A DNA stretch of 31,606 bases from Pseudomonadota bacterium (lineage in GTDB: Bacteria; Desulfobacterota; Desulfobacteria; Desulfobacterales; Desulfobacteraceae), in the NCBI GenBank assembly GCA_018816605.1, contig JAHIVS010000366.1:1-31606 (forward strand), given 5' to 3'. The notes under the pieces were generated by a model. That model was not told where the DNA came from and did no database searches. It saw only the letters and a program-made list of their open reading frames with translations. Of the stretch, positions 1 to 7,460 are shown in pieces. How positions within the stretch are numbered: position 1 is the first letter of the stretch; each line of letters starts with the position of its first letter. Both the position numbers and the translations under genes were made by a program.

Positions 1-410
1 GAAGTGGGTTTGAATCTTCCATTTTCATCTTGCAAAGATTCGATCCAATCAATAATCTCCTGTATCATTTCATGTTTTTTCAAAAAATCGAATCTTGTCA
101 AGACCTCAGCCAGGTATAGCGCATTGTACCAAACAAAAGGAGATTTCAATGTCCAGAACTTTTAGAATGCCCAAAATAATACTTTCACATATGATTCGTA
201 ATTTGGCGGATCAGGACTCCATGCTCTGGCCCTAACCTCCACACTAAGTATTAACGGCTTATTATAATAATGAATAAATTGTCCTATAATTTCCACATGG
301 CCATTTTGATCCAAAGGCATAAACGCTAAAATATCCATTGCCGATACGCCAAGATGTGTATCTCTTAGTACCTCTTGTATTAAATTTGACTGATTACCCA
401 AACCTTCCAT
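1..410 (-). pseudogene. Interrupted ORF, C-terminal fragment runs off the window
   Basis: An 82-codon reading frame starts at 410 and stops at a TAA at 162-164. The same frame then stays open without another stop to the window edge and encodes a protein-like stretch (begins KFWTLKSPFVWYNALYLAE, later WIESLQDENGRFKPT). The amino acids on both sides look continuous, with an aromatic-rich helical pattern, so I read this as one gene broken by a nonsense codon. The aromatic, helical repeats faintly resemble prenyltransferase/squalene-cyclase-type alpha-alpha toroids, but I do not recognise the family firmly. No good ribosome binding site precedes the ATG, so this may itself be the 3' part of a longer gene. 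It lies in AT-rich DNA downstream of the hydrolase-deaminase gene, same strand. Confidence 0.5.
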
Positions 411-524
411 GCGGTTTAAAAATAACTTCGGATCACAATCTGTGTTTTAAAGTTATATTGGGTAAAAATCCCATCTTTTCCTCGAAAATGAACGCAGGTT
501 GTAACTTTTATTAGGCCAAAAATA

Positions 525-2354
525 CTAATTATTTGCAATTATAATCATTTCTTCACAATACGGTTTAAAAGGTCGTAAAGAATCGTAATTTCGCTCAAAA
601 CGTAAATTAGGGTTGAGTTGTTGAAGAAGAGCTTGAGTAGGCTCTTCGTTTAATTGCTTACATACAATACGGGTATCTAAATCCAATATTTTACAAGCTT
701 CAAGTGTAGGACAAAAGTTTTTTGAATGTATCATTATTCGATTTTCTTGTTTTTCTACAATTGGTGCTTCTTCAGCAGTGATACCAAGTTTAGTTAGGAA
801 GAGTTGGTAAGCAGAATTCAATACATCAGTATTATCACACTGAAAATTTTGATTATTGAACCAGTTGATCCTTTTGTTTCTAAGCTTTTCTGCTAAATCA
901 GATAACTTCGTTGAATCTATATTTCTAAGCTGTTTGATGCTTTTTCTAACTTGATCATTGTAAAGAAGACTGCATTCATGTCTTTTAACATCTGAAATAA
1001 TTTCGATTGAGGCACCTGCTCGTTTGAACAACTCATTGCAAGTTAAATCAATACGTCTCCTTCCTTGAGCAATTGAATCTTTAATCGAGCATCCAAAAGC
1101 TATTTTTTCAATACCTGCCCACACAACGGCTGTTGAGCACATTGGGCAAGGCTCGTGAGTTGAAACAAGCATACAATTAGTAAAGTCACCATCAAGTTGA
1201 GCAGATGCCTGCCGCAACGCATTAATTTCCGCATGTGATGTTGGATCTTTTGAAGAGCTATCAGTGTCATGCGCCTTTGAGACTAAGACATTATCTTTGA
1301 TGATAACAGCACCAAATCCACTGTTTCCTTCTCGAAGCGATGTTTTGGCTTCTTCGATTGCTGTATCTATAAAGTCAATTGGTTGATTCATTTGTGTGTT
1401 CTTTGGTTGCCCAACGATGCTAATCGCCGCACAGCTTTTTATGTCGGCTGGATTAGCCTTGTTATGTTGTACGTCAACTATCTGAGATTTGATCCATTCC
1501 ATTATCAATGAAACAATAAAATCCGGTTTTTTAGCCCATGAAAAATGAAACTTATTTTTTAAACCATATTCTTCAGGTTGCATATGAACATGCTTAACCT
1601 TGGCATTTTTCATTTTACCAATCAAATGTTGTGCTGCTCCAGACGGCGCAAAAAAATCGCCTTCAAATGAAAACGAAATTATGGGAAGAGTCAGCTTGGC
1701 TAAAAGGGTTTCATAATTGAGCGAACTGTTTCTTAGGTCATATATCCCTGTCCGTCCTTGGCGAGACCAATCCCTGATAACGTTTTTTGCTTCAAGACCG
1801 CCAAAACCAAATGTACGTCCGGGGAAATATCCAACGAATAGGGATATAAGGTAAGCTAAATTCGTTCCCACCAACACTTTAAGGCCGTCAGGAAAACCAT
1901 AGCCCTTGTAATAAACTGAGTTTACTGTAACGAGTATGAGACCAGCTATTTCATAATCCTTTTGATGGCTCAAATAAAGCGAGGATAACTGCCCTCCTAA
2001 ACTATGCCCAAGCAGAAATATTTTGTTTTTTGGAAACTTATTTGTCACGGCTTTTATGACGGCCGACCAATCGTAATGAATCATTTCAAAATAGCCAAAA
2101 TTATTTTGCTTTGACGCCCGAACAGATGAAGAACCGATACCCCTCAAATCAGCAGTAACCACAATCAATCCCTCTTTAGCAAGGCTATGGGCAAGGGTGC
2201 GATAATATTCCGCACTTACCCCCATTGCAGGGAAACATGTTATTACGGGCAGGGATGACTCGCCCTGTGGTCCAAAAACAGTTATGGCTGAAGAAACGCC
2301 ATCTTCTGCAAAAACATCAATTGTTTCTTCGATAAGTTCTTGAACATTTGGCAT
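525..2354 (-). CDS. Alpha/beta hydrolase - zinc deaminase fusion protein
   Basis: 609 aa with three parts. Residues about 1-292 are an alpha/beta hydrolase resembling the COG4757-type predicted hydrolases: nucleophile elbow GHSLG at 116-120 (Ser118), likely acid Asp233, likely His270. Residues about 325-470 form a cytidine/guanine/tRNA-adenosine-type deaminase: HAE at 374-376 supplies the zinc His and proton-shuttling Glu, and PCPMC at 402-406 the zinc cysteines. Residues about 530-609 form an unrecognised C-terminal domain with conserved-looking cysteines (NFCPTLEACK, then YCEE). The start is ATG at 2354, preceded by AAGGA. Met322 sits exactly where a free-standing deaminase would start, and the linker before it is encoded by an attC-like element (1409-1467). 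This suggests two gene cassettes joined in frame. Substrates are unknown; a base or nucleoside is likely for the deaminase. Base composition is AT-rich compared with the rest of the window. Confidence 0.85.
   Translation of the reverse strand: MPNVQELIEETIDVFAEDGVSSAITVFGPQGESSLPVITCFPAMGVSAEYYRTLAHSLAKEGLIVVTADLRGIGSSSVRASKQNNFGYFEMIHYDWSAVIKAVTNKFPKNKIFLLGHSLGGQLSSLYLSHQKDYEIAGLILVTVNSVYYKGYGFPDGLKVLVGTNLAYLISLFVGYFPGRTFGFGGLEAKNVIRDWSRQGRTGIYDLRNSSLNYETLLAKLTLPIISFSFEGDFFAPSGAAQHLIGKMKNAKVKHVHMQPEEYGLKNKFHFSWAKKPDFIVSLIMEWIKSQIVDVQHNKANPADIKSCAAISIVGQPKNTQMNQPIDFIDTAIEEAKTSLREGNSGFGAVIIKDNVLVSKAHDTDSSSKDPTSHAEINALRQASAQLDGDFTNCMLVSTHEPCPMCSTAVVWAGIEKIAFGCSIKDSIAQGRRRIDLTCNELFKRAGASIEIISDVKRHECSLLYNDQVRKSIKQLRNIDSTKLSDLAEKLRNKRINWFNNQNFQCDNTDVLNSAYQLFLTKLGITAEEAPIVEKQENRIMIHSKNFCPTLEACKILDLDTRIVCKQLNEEPTQALLQQLNPNLRFERNYDSLRPFKPYCEEMIIIANN
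1409..1467 (-). repeat. Integron attC-like (59-base) element inside the fusion gene
   Basis: On the minus strand the element starts ACATAAC (imperfect R'' box) and ends GTTGGGC (matches the R' core GTTRRRY), and it is exactly 59 bp long. Inside, GCTAATC pairs perfectly with GATTAGC; GCCG then pairs with CGGC after a two-base CA bulge, and ACA/TGT closes a short loop. This is the imperfect, bulged hairpin organisation of attC recombination sites. The ATG of Met322 lies 17 nt after the GTTGGGC, normal spacing for the next cassette gene. R'' deviates from RYYYAAC (A in place of Y at its third base). No integrase gene or second attC was found in the window. Confidence 0.6.
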
Positions 2355-2428
2355 GATCCAATTTCCTTATCATATGACACTTATTTTGTTAATGCGGTGC
2401 TGAACAAAATGATGTGCGGACCTGGGTA

Positions 2429-2668
2429 TTAATCATTCTCCGACAGCCAGCCGCATACCCTGAAAATTTTAATGATATCCAACCGATTTGAATGCAGGTC
2501 GGATAAAATCCGAAAATCAACTTTATTTGGAAATAAGCATTCCCGGATTGAAAATGCAAGAGTAAACTCTATACGTTGGTAAATGTTCATGTATTCTGCC
2601 CAGCCTGGAGGAGAGCTATTGAAAACCGTCAAATAATTCCAGGACTCTATTTTTCCTAAAAGCAACAT
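2429..2668 (-). CDS. Hypothetical 79-aa protein
   Basis: Small open frame upstream of, and on the same strand as, the hydrolase-deaminase gene. The composition is protein-like and rich in Ile, Phe and Arg. I see no motif, membrane segment or signal peptide, and no purine-rich ribosome binding site before its ATG. It may be a remnant of a longer gene or spurious. Confidence 0.3.
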   Translation of the reverse strand: MLLLGKIESWNYLTVFNSSPPGWAEYMNIYQRIEFTLAFSIRECLFPNKVDFRILSDLHSNRLDIIKIFRVCGWLSEND

Positions 2669-3006
2669 TTGAACAGGTCAATTCATCGACCGCTGTTGGT
2701 CCGGCTGGTGATATTGTATACAATAGGGATATCGATTTTTTGTTAAAATTATTGAAGCGCGTCGGAAACAAGCGAATCACCAGGACGGTATGGATTCGAT
2801 CATTTACGATTCCCGTTCGCTCAAGGACGAGCGGCTGGGATTTGGCACCGCCCCTTTATCCTGACGGTGCAGGGTAAAAGGCACACCTGTTGAAGATATA
2901 AACAGATCGGCTAAAATGCCATATGCGATTGTTTTGTTTTCAAAAAATAGGTTCACCTTGTTTCAGAATGCCTCCATCCAGAATTGCTGCAAATATCTCT
3001 TGGATG
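2669..3006. other. Gene-free AT-rich stretch with a perfect palindrome
   Basis: No convincing gene on either strand. The one clear element is the 12-bp perfect palindrome ATTGTATACAAT at 2713-2724, which resembles GntR-family operators. Frames of 30-60 codons exist on the plus strand from about 2670 to 2870 but match nothing I recognise and may be decayed coding DNA. The stretch bridges the AT-rich left island and the normal chromosome. Confidence 0.5.
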
Positions 3007-3036
3007 TTGACGATTCCCTGAAACATGATATATAAT
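3007..3036 (+). promoter_or_regulatory. Sigma70-type promoter for the Cys-rich protein / arginine kinase genes
   Basis: TTGACG at 3007-3012 and a perfect TATAAT at 3031-3036, separated by 18 bp, about 30 bp before the ATG at 3069. Confidence 0.6.
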
Positions 3037-3068
3037 TGATTTTTTAAATTTTTTAGATAGAAAAGCCT

Positions 3069-3254
3069 ATGGACAATTCAATAAAAAGAGATCTGTTTGA
3101 TTTTGAGATCGGGTATTTAACCAAGAGCCCCTGCTTGAACTGCGAAAACAAAAAAGCGCTTCCCAAATGCCATGCCCAATGCCTGGTGCTCGACAAGATC
3201 CAGACCACGCTTGCCAGGGGGATTTCGTCTCAAGCCTCTGCCTATGAAAATTAA
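3069..3254 (+). CDS. Small Cys-rich protein (61 aa) preceding the arginine kinase
   Basis: A 61-aa soluble protein with a CxxC-x8-CxxxC pattern (Cys22, Cys25, Cys34, Cys38), which could bind zinc or an iron-sulfur cluster. The family is not one I can name. The setting recalls Firmicutes mcsA-mcsB, where a zinc-finger protein is encoded just before an arginine kinase, but this protein is shorter than McsA and has no recognisable UVR motif. A good sigma70 promoter lies just upstream. It stops only 12 nt before the kinase start and in the same reading frame, so the two are surely cotranscribed and perhaps translationally coupled. Confidence 0.7.
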   Translation: MDNSIKRDLFDFEIGYLTKSPCLNCENKKALPKCHAQCLVLDKIQTTLARGISSQASAYEN

Positions 3255-3266
3255 AGATTAAACCTC

Positions 3267-4301
3267 TTGGCTTTTCCTCAGTTCCACCCGGATTCCTGCG
3301 CCCTGGTAAAGCAATACCTTACCCCAAAAGTGTATGAACAATTGGCATGCCTGAAAACCAGGACAGGATTCACCCTTGATGCTGCCATCCAATCGGGCCT
3401 TTGCAATCCGGACAGCCATATCGGAATCTATGCAGGCGATGCCGAAGCCTATTCATTGTTCGCCCCCCTATTGGACCCCATTGTCCATGCCTACCACGCG
3501 GTGGAAGACCCCTTTGAACACAGACCCGGCCTTGATCCGATCCGTCTTGCCCCATTGGATCCGGACAAGAACTTTATTGTGTCTTCCCGAATCCGGGTGG
3601 CCCGGAATCTGAAAGGATTTTCCTTTCCCTGCCACATTGGCGACCGGGAACGGCGTCAGGTGGAGGCGCTTGTCTCCCAAGCCCTTCAAAAAATGCCCCG
3701 GGAGATAGACGGCAGCTATTTTTCATTCAAAGACCTTGACAGGTCCAGAATGCAGGAGTTTCTCTCCCGGAAACTGGCCTTTCCCAAAGGGGATCGTTTC
3801 CAGAACGCAGCCGGCATAAACCGAAATTTTCCCGATTCCCGGGGAATTTTTTCCAGCCACACTAAAATTAAGGACAAACAATTTATGGTCTGGGTCAATG
3901 AAGAGGACCATTTGCGAATCATTTCCATGGAAGCCTCTTCGGATCTTTCCGGGGTGTTTGACCGGCTCCTCCTCGGGCTGGACCATTTGGGCACCCGGCT
4001 CGGGTTTGCCATGGATGAAAAATACGGGTTTCTGACCTCCTGCCCCACCAATATCGGAACAGCCATGCGGGCAGGGGTCCATATTTGTTTAAAAAAGCTT
4101 GAAAAGCATCCAAAACTTTTGAACCACCTGGCAAATCAACACCACCTTCAGATCCGGGGAACAGGGGGCGAAAAGACCTCTGTCGACGGCGCCATTTTTG
4201 ATATCTCCAATAAACAGCGACTGGGAATTTCCGAAAGCCGGATCCTCGGAAATCTTCATACAGGGCTTGCCGCCATTCTCCAGGCGGAGAAAAATCTATA
4301 G
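3267..4301 (+). CDS. Arginine kinase-like phosphagen kinase (ATP:guanido phosphotransferase)
   Basis: 344 aa with the full two-domain architecture of animal-type phosphagen kinases, not just the McsB catalytic core. The N-terminal helical domain (1-85) holds a guanidino-specificity loop (IQSG, then DSHIGIYAGDAEAY) close to that of arthropod arginine kinase. The catalytic domain has SSRIRVAR (106-113), NEEDHLR (211-217, substrate Glu plus ATP-binding Arg), the active-site Cys259 in CPTNIGT, Arg268, and RGTGGEKT with Glu302. Arginine is therefore the likely substrate; the product would be phosphoarginine as an energy buffer. Protein-arginine phosphorylation as in McsB is less likely. The start is uncertain: the only suitable codon is TTG at 3267, without a clear ribosome binding site, 12 nt after the TAA of the preceding gene in the same frame. 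Confidence 0.88.
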   Translation: MAFPQFHPDSCALVKQYLTPKVYEQLACLKTRTGFTLDAAIQSGLCNPDSHIGIYAGDAEAYSLFAPLLDPIVHAYHAVEDPFEHRPGLDPIRLAPLDPDKNFIVSSRIRVARNLKGFSFPCHIGDRERRQVEALVSQALQKMPREIDGSYFSFKDLDRSRMQEFLSRKLAFPKGDRFQNAAGINRNFPDSRGIFSSHTKIKDKQFMVWVNEEDHLRIISMEASSDLSGVFDRLLLGLDHLGTRLGFAMDEKYGFLTSCPTNIGTAMRAGVHICLKKLEKHPKLLNHLANQHHLQIRGTGGEKTSVDGAIFDISNKQRLGISESRILGNLHTGLAAILQAEKNL

Positions 4302-4382
4302 GCCCCCCGGACAAGCAAGCGCTGCTGTGTCAAATGGGGGATATCCTTGAAGTTCCGGTACCACCTTTCTCATTCCTGTCAC

Positions 4383-4410
4383 TTGCATTTCAATCATTCA
4401 TGCCTATTCT
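4383..4410 (+). promoter_or_regulatory. Possible promoter for msrAB
   Basis: TTGCAT at 4383-4388 and TATTCT at 4405-4410 with 16-bp spacing, 38 bp before the msrAB start. Both boxes are only fair matches. Confidence 0.3.
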
Positions 4411-4448
4411 AAAGTTAGGCGCAACTCATTATGATGGGGGATAAAACC

Positions 4449-5591
4449 ATGAAAATCGCATTCATATTGTTTATGGCATTGGCCTTTGTCATACCGGAAA
4501 GTGTATTTGTGTATGCCGGCAACAAACTTGCAGGTGAACCAAAGGAGGATATTGTGAAAAATAACGATCAGATTGAGACAGCGACCTTTGCAGGCGGCTG
4601 TTTCTGGTGTGTGGAATCTGCCTTTGAAGGACGTGACGGGGTCGTGGATGTGATTTCCGGCTATACCGGCGGACCCGAGAAGGACCCGACCTATGAACAG
4701 GTTTCATCCGGTGCGACCGGCCACTTTGAAGCCATCCGGATCTCCTATGATCCGCGTGTCATCTCCTATGGAACCCTGCTGGAAATTTTTTTCCAGCAAA
4801 TAGATCCCACAGATGCCCAGGGGTCTTTTGTGGACAGGGGAACCCAGTATAAGTCGGCTGTCTTTTTCCATACAGAGGCGCAAAGGGTCCAGGCCATGGA
4901 AACAATCGACGTAATCAATACATCTAAAATTTTTAACATCCCGGTGGCCACAGAGGTCTTGGCCGCATCCCCGTTTTATGTGGCAGAGACCTATCACCAG
5001 GATTATCACAAGAAAAACCCCATCCGGTATAAATATTACCGGGCCGGATCCGGAAGGGATACCTTCATTCAAAACGTCTGGGAAAACGGCAACAACCGCA
5101 TCTTTGAAAAAAAAAGGACCTCCGGAACCCAGGCCCTGACGCCCCCTGGAAAACACCCCCTGCCCACAGACGAAGCCCTCAGAAAAAAACTGACACCGCT
5201 CCAATATCAGGTGACCCGGGAAAACGGAACAGAACCTGCCTTTGACAATGCATTCTGGGACAATAAACGCCAGGGAATCTATGTGGACATAATTTCCGGC
5301 AAGCCCTTGTTTTCATCCACGGACAAGTTTGATTCAGGAACCGGCTGGCCCAGTTTTACCAAACCCATTGACGAAGAAGAGGTTGTACAGATCGAAGACA
5401 CCTCCTTTTTCATGCGCAGGATTGAGGCAAGAAGCAAAACCGCCGATGCCCATCTGGGTCATGTGTTTACCGACGGCCCTGCCCCGACCAAATTGCGGTA
5501 TTGCATTAATTCGGCAGCCCTTAGGTTCATTCCAAAGGAAGCCCTTGAAAAAGAAGGGTATGCGAACCTATTGCACCTGTTTGGCCGGTAA
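4449..5591 (+). CDS. msrAB: Exported bifunctional peptide methionine sulfoxide reductase MsrA-MsrB
   Basis: 380 aa from the ATG at 4449, chosen because GGGGGAT lies at good distance; an ATG at 4431 has no ribosome binding site. The N-terminus is a signal peptide (hydrophobic core about 4-22), so the enzyme acts in the periplasm or as an anchored protein. MsrA covers about 42-200: GCFWC gives catalytic Cys51, which reduces Met-S-sulfoxide. MsrB covers about 235-370: GTGWPSF, HLGHVF and [11 protein letters not shown] with catalytic Cys352, reducing Met-R-sulfoxide. I see no CxxC zinc pairs in the MsrB part. The MsrA nucleophile is cysteine, not selenocysteine. It repairs oxidised methionines in exported proteins, fitting the neighbouring oxidase operon. 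It converges with the heme O synthase gene. Confidence 0.95.
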   Translation: MKIAFILFMALAFVIPESVFVYAGNKLAGEPKEDIVKNNDQIETATFAGGCFWCVESAFEGRDGVVDVISGYTGGPEKDPTYEQVSSGATGHFEAIRISYDPRVISYGTLLEIFFQQIDPTDAQGSFVDRGTQYKSAVFFHTEAQRVQAMETIDVINTSKIFNIPVATEVLAASPFYVAETYHQDYHKKNPIRYKYYRAGSGRDTFIQNVWENGNNRIFEKKRTSGTQALTPPGKHPLPTDEALRKKLTPLQYQVTRENGTEPAFDNAFWDNKRQGIYVDIISGKPLFSSTDKFDSGTGWPSFTKPIDEEEVVQIEDTSFFMRRIEARSKTADAHLGHVFTDGPAPTKLRYCINSAALRFIPKEALEKEGYANLLHLFGR

Positions 5592-5640
5592 AACTTTAAA
5601 GGGGGGCGTGATTGACCTGTCCCATCGGACTGAGGCCAGG

Positions 5641-6576
5641 TTAGAGTCGATCCAGGATGCCCAGGCCCATGAACAAAAGCATGGACAGATTAATGGCAAA
5701 AAAGCCGAAGGAGAGGCAGTGGGGAGAGCGTTTGTATCCAAAAAGCGCGGCCAGCAACAAAGGAAGCCCCAGGGCAGAAAGGCCCAGGGCCCAGACAAGC
5801 CCCGAAGCGTGCATCCAGCCTTTGAGCAGAAAAAGGAGAATTCCCATACCATAGAGACTGGTCCATATGAGGATCTGCCCTTTGATCTGGTTTCTGGGAA
5901 AAATCCGGGTAAAACCCGGGTAAGGGGAGGCTTCCAGCTCTTGTGGCGATTGTTTGAGCAGAATCATAAAATAATGGGGCACCTGCCACAAGCCGAAAAT
6001 GAGCATAACCAAAAAGATGCCGGAAACATCATTAACGGACAGGTGTTGCGGAACCGAGGCCCAGCCCATGGCCGGAGGCAGCATACCGCAAAGCGTGCCC
6101 GGGAAAATGGCCCCGAGTGATCTTTTTTTCAAGGGGGTATAAAGCCCGTTGTAACAAACCAGTGCCCCAATGCCTAAGGCTGTCGAACCTGGAAACCAGA
6201 CAGAAAGTCCCCCAAGTCCAATCAAGATCAAAAGGATGGAAATGAAACCTGCCCGGGGAAGGGAGATTCTTTTTTGTACAAGACACCGGTTCCGGGTCCG
6301 GGCAAACCAGCGGTCAAACGTTTGGTCCTGGATATGGTTTAAGACAGCAGACCCGGCCGCCAGGGCCAAAACAAAGGCGCCCAGTTTCAAGGATGCCGTG
6401 GAAAAGTGGTCCTGGGCCAAAACATGGCCGAAAACAGCTGACAGGGCAATGTACAGACTCAGGTGAATCTTGGTCAGTTCAAAAATCATCCCCGTCCAAT
6501 TCCGGGGTCTGGGCAGTAGGGTTTCCCGGAGCCAGGCAGGATTACCAGTCATCTTCTTCATTGATCCATTCATCAT
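5641..6576 (-). CDS. ctaB: Protoheme IX farnesyltransferase (heme O synthase), UbiA family
   Basis: 311 aa, about eight to nine membrane helices. First prenyl-diphosphate motif region NHIQDQTFD with Asp84 and Asp88 followed by RTxxR; second region around WQVPHYFMILLKQSPQE. It attaches farnesyl to heme b to make heme O for the oxidase. The second motif lacks the usual DDY-type acidic pair, so the protein is a divergent member. The last gene of the oxidase operon, it overlaps the subunit II gene: AGGAAG precedes the ATG codons at 6576 and 6573; ATGs at 6561 and 6552 are alternatives. No heme A synthase (ctaA) is seen in this window. Confidence 0.85.
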   Translation of the reverse strand: MMNGSMKKMTGNPAWLRETLLPRPRNWTGMIFELTKIHLSLYIALSAVFGHVLAQDHFSTASLKLGAFVLALAAGSAVLNHIQDQTFDRWFARTRNRCLVQKRISLPRAGFISILLILIGLGGLSVWFPGSTALGIGALVCYNGLYTPLKKRSLGAIFPGTLCGMLPPAMGWASVPQHLSVNDVSGIFLVMLIFGLWQVPHYFMILLKQSPQELEASPYPGFTRIFPRNQIKGQILIWTSLYGMGILLFLLKGWMHASGLVWALGLSALGLPLLLAALFGYKRSPHCLSFGFFAINLSMLLFMGLGILDRL

Positions 6577-7153
6577 ATTCTTCCTGGGAGACCACTTTTA
6601 TTACCCCCACCATATCGGCATGGCCGGTGCCGCAAAACTCAGTGCACTGGAAAAAATATTCTCCCTTTTCCTGGGCAATAAACCAGGCGTAGGTTGTAAG
6701 GCCTTTGACCGCATCCACCTTGACCCTGAAAGCCGGGATAAACAACGAGTGAATCGCATCCAGAGAGGTTATGTTCAGCTTCACCGGGGTGTTCACGGGC
6801 ACCACAATTTCGTTTTCCGTCTCCTTGTCATTGCCATACACGATAATCCAGGAAAAAGACTGTCCCATAACCTGAATTTCCAGGGCACCTTCCGGCACAT
6901 TCCGAAGTCCGGTATAAGCCTGCCACCCGGATACAAACATGGCCAGGGCAATAAAGGCGGGGATGGTAATCCAGGCGATCTCAAGCCATACATTCCCCCG
7001 GATATCCGAAGGATTCGGGTGAATGCTGCGCCGGTACCGGATCACAAAAAAAATCATGACCAGGGTGATGGCAAACAAAAAAACAAAGGAAAACCCGATG
7101 ATCAGGTAAAAAGATCGGTCCACCAAGGTTACTGGATTTATTATGTCAGTCAT
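6542..7153 (-). CDS. ctaC: Cytochrome c oxidase subunit II (CuA)
   Basis: 203 aa. Two N-terminal membrane helices (about 15-38 and 57-78) anchor a periplasmic cupredoxin domain. All binuclear CuA ligands are visible: His135, Cys170, Cys174, His178 and Met181 in the CTEFCGTGHADM motif, plus the aromatic electron-entry stretch GQSFSWIIVYG at about 97-107. It accepts electrons from cytochrome c and passes them to subunit I. It has no fused C-terminal cytochrome c domain, unlike caa3-type relatives, so a separate cytochrome c must donate. GAGGT precedes the ATG. It lies between the subunit IV and heme O synthase genes. Confidence 0.95.
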   Translation of the reverse strand: MTDIINPVTLVDRSFYLIIGFSFVFLFAITLVMIFFVIRYRRSIHPNPSDIRGNVWLEIAWITIPAFIALAMFVSGWQAYTGLRNVPEGALEIQVMGQSFSWIIVYGNDKETENEIVVPVNTPVKLNITSLDAIHSLFIPAFRVKVDAVKGLTTYAWFIAQEKGEYFFQCTEFCGTGHADMVGVIKVVSQEEYDEWINEEDDW

Positions 7154-7162
7154 ATTTATACC

Positions 7163-7444
7163 TCACCTGAATGCAACGTCCCAGAATGTGAAACCAATCA
7201 TAATGGCCAAAAAAAACACGGTCGAAAGAAAAGAGAGAATCAATGCCCTGCCCTCAAATTTCAGATGCATGAAAACCATGAGCACCAGGGTGGCTTTGAG
7301 GGATGCGATGCCCAGGGCCATCCACACATTGAATTTGCCCAAATGAACATAAGAGGCTCCCACGGTAACGCCGGTCAGGGCCAGCAATGCCAAAAGCACA
7401 TAAAAAAGCGTCTTATAGGAAAAGATATGATCCTTTTTTTCCAT
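7163..7444 (-). CDS. ctaF: Cytochrome c oxidase subunit IV (prokaryotic type)
   Basis: 93 aa from the ATG at 7444, preceded by GAGGGAGAG; a GTG at 7459 would add five residues. Three membrane helices, with the family pattern SLKATLVLMVFMHLKFE in the second. It is an accessory subunit that stabilises the oxidase. It sits between the subunit III and II genes, the usual order in A-type oxidase operons. Confidence 0.85.
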   Translation of the reverse strand: MEKKDHIFSYKTLFYVLLALLALTGVTVGASYVHLGKFNVWMALGIASLKATLVLMVFMHLKFEGRALILSFLSTVFFLAIMIGFTFWDVAFR

Positions 7445-7460
7445 GGTACTCTCCCTCACA

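Noticed and set aside
421..524. A second attC site after the deaminase gene
   Set aside because: GGCCTAAT and ACCCAAT resemble half of a core box, but no paired GTTRRRY box at the right distance was found; the ATAACTT/AAGTTAT hairpin nearby is AT-rich and lacks attC arms.
3252..3254. TAA between the Cys-rich gene and the kinase as a recoding site
   Set aside because: TAA is not a selenocysteine or pyrrolysine codon and there is no known context for readthrough; reinitiation is simpler.
3468..4314. Several long open frames on the minus strand opposite the arginine kinase gene (for example 3919-4314)
   Set aside because: They lie antisense to a gene with all catalytic residues, have no recognisable motifs and arise from codon bias.
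4600..4612. Selenocysteine in the MsrA active site
   Set aside because: The nucleophile codon is TGT (cysteine) in GCFWC.
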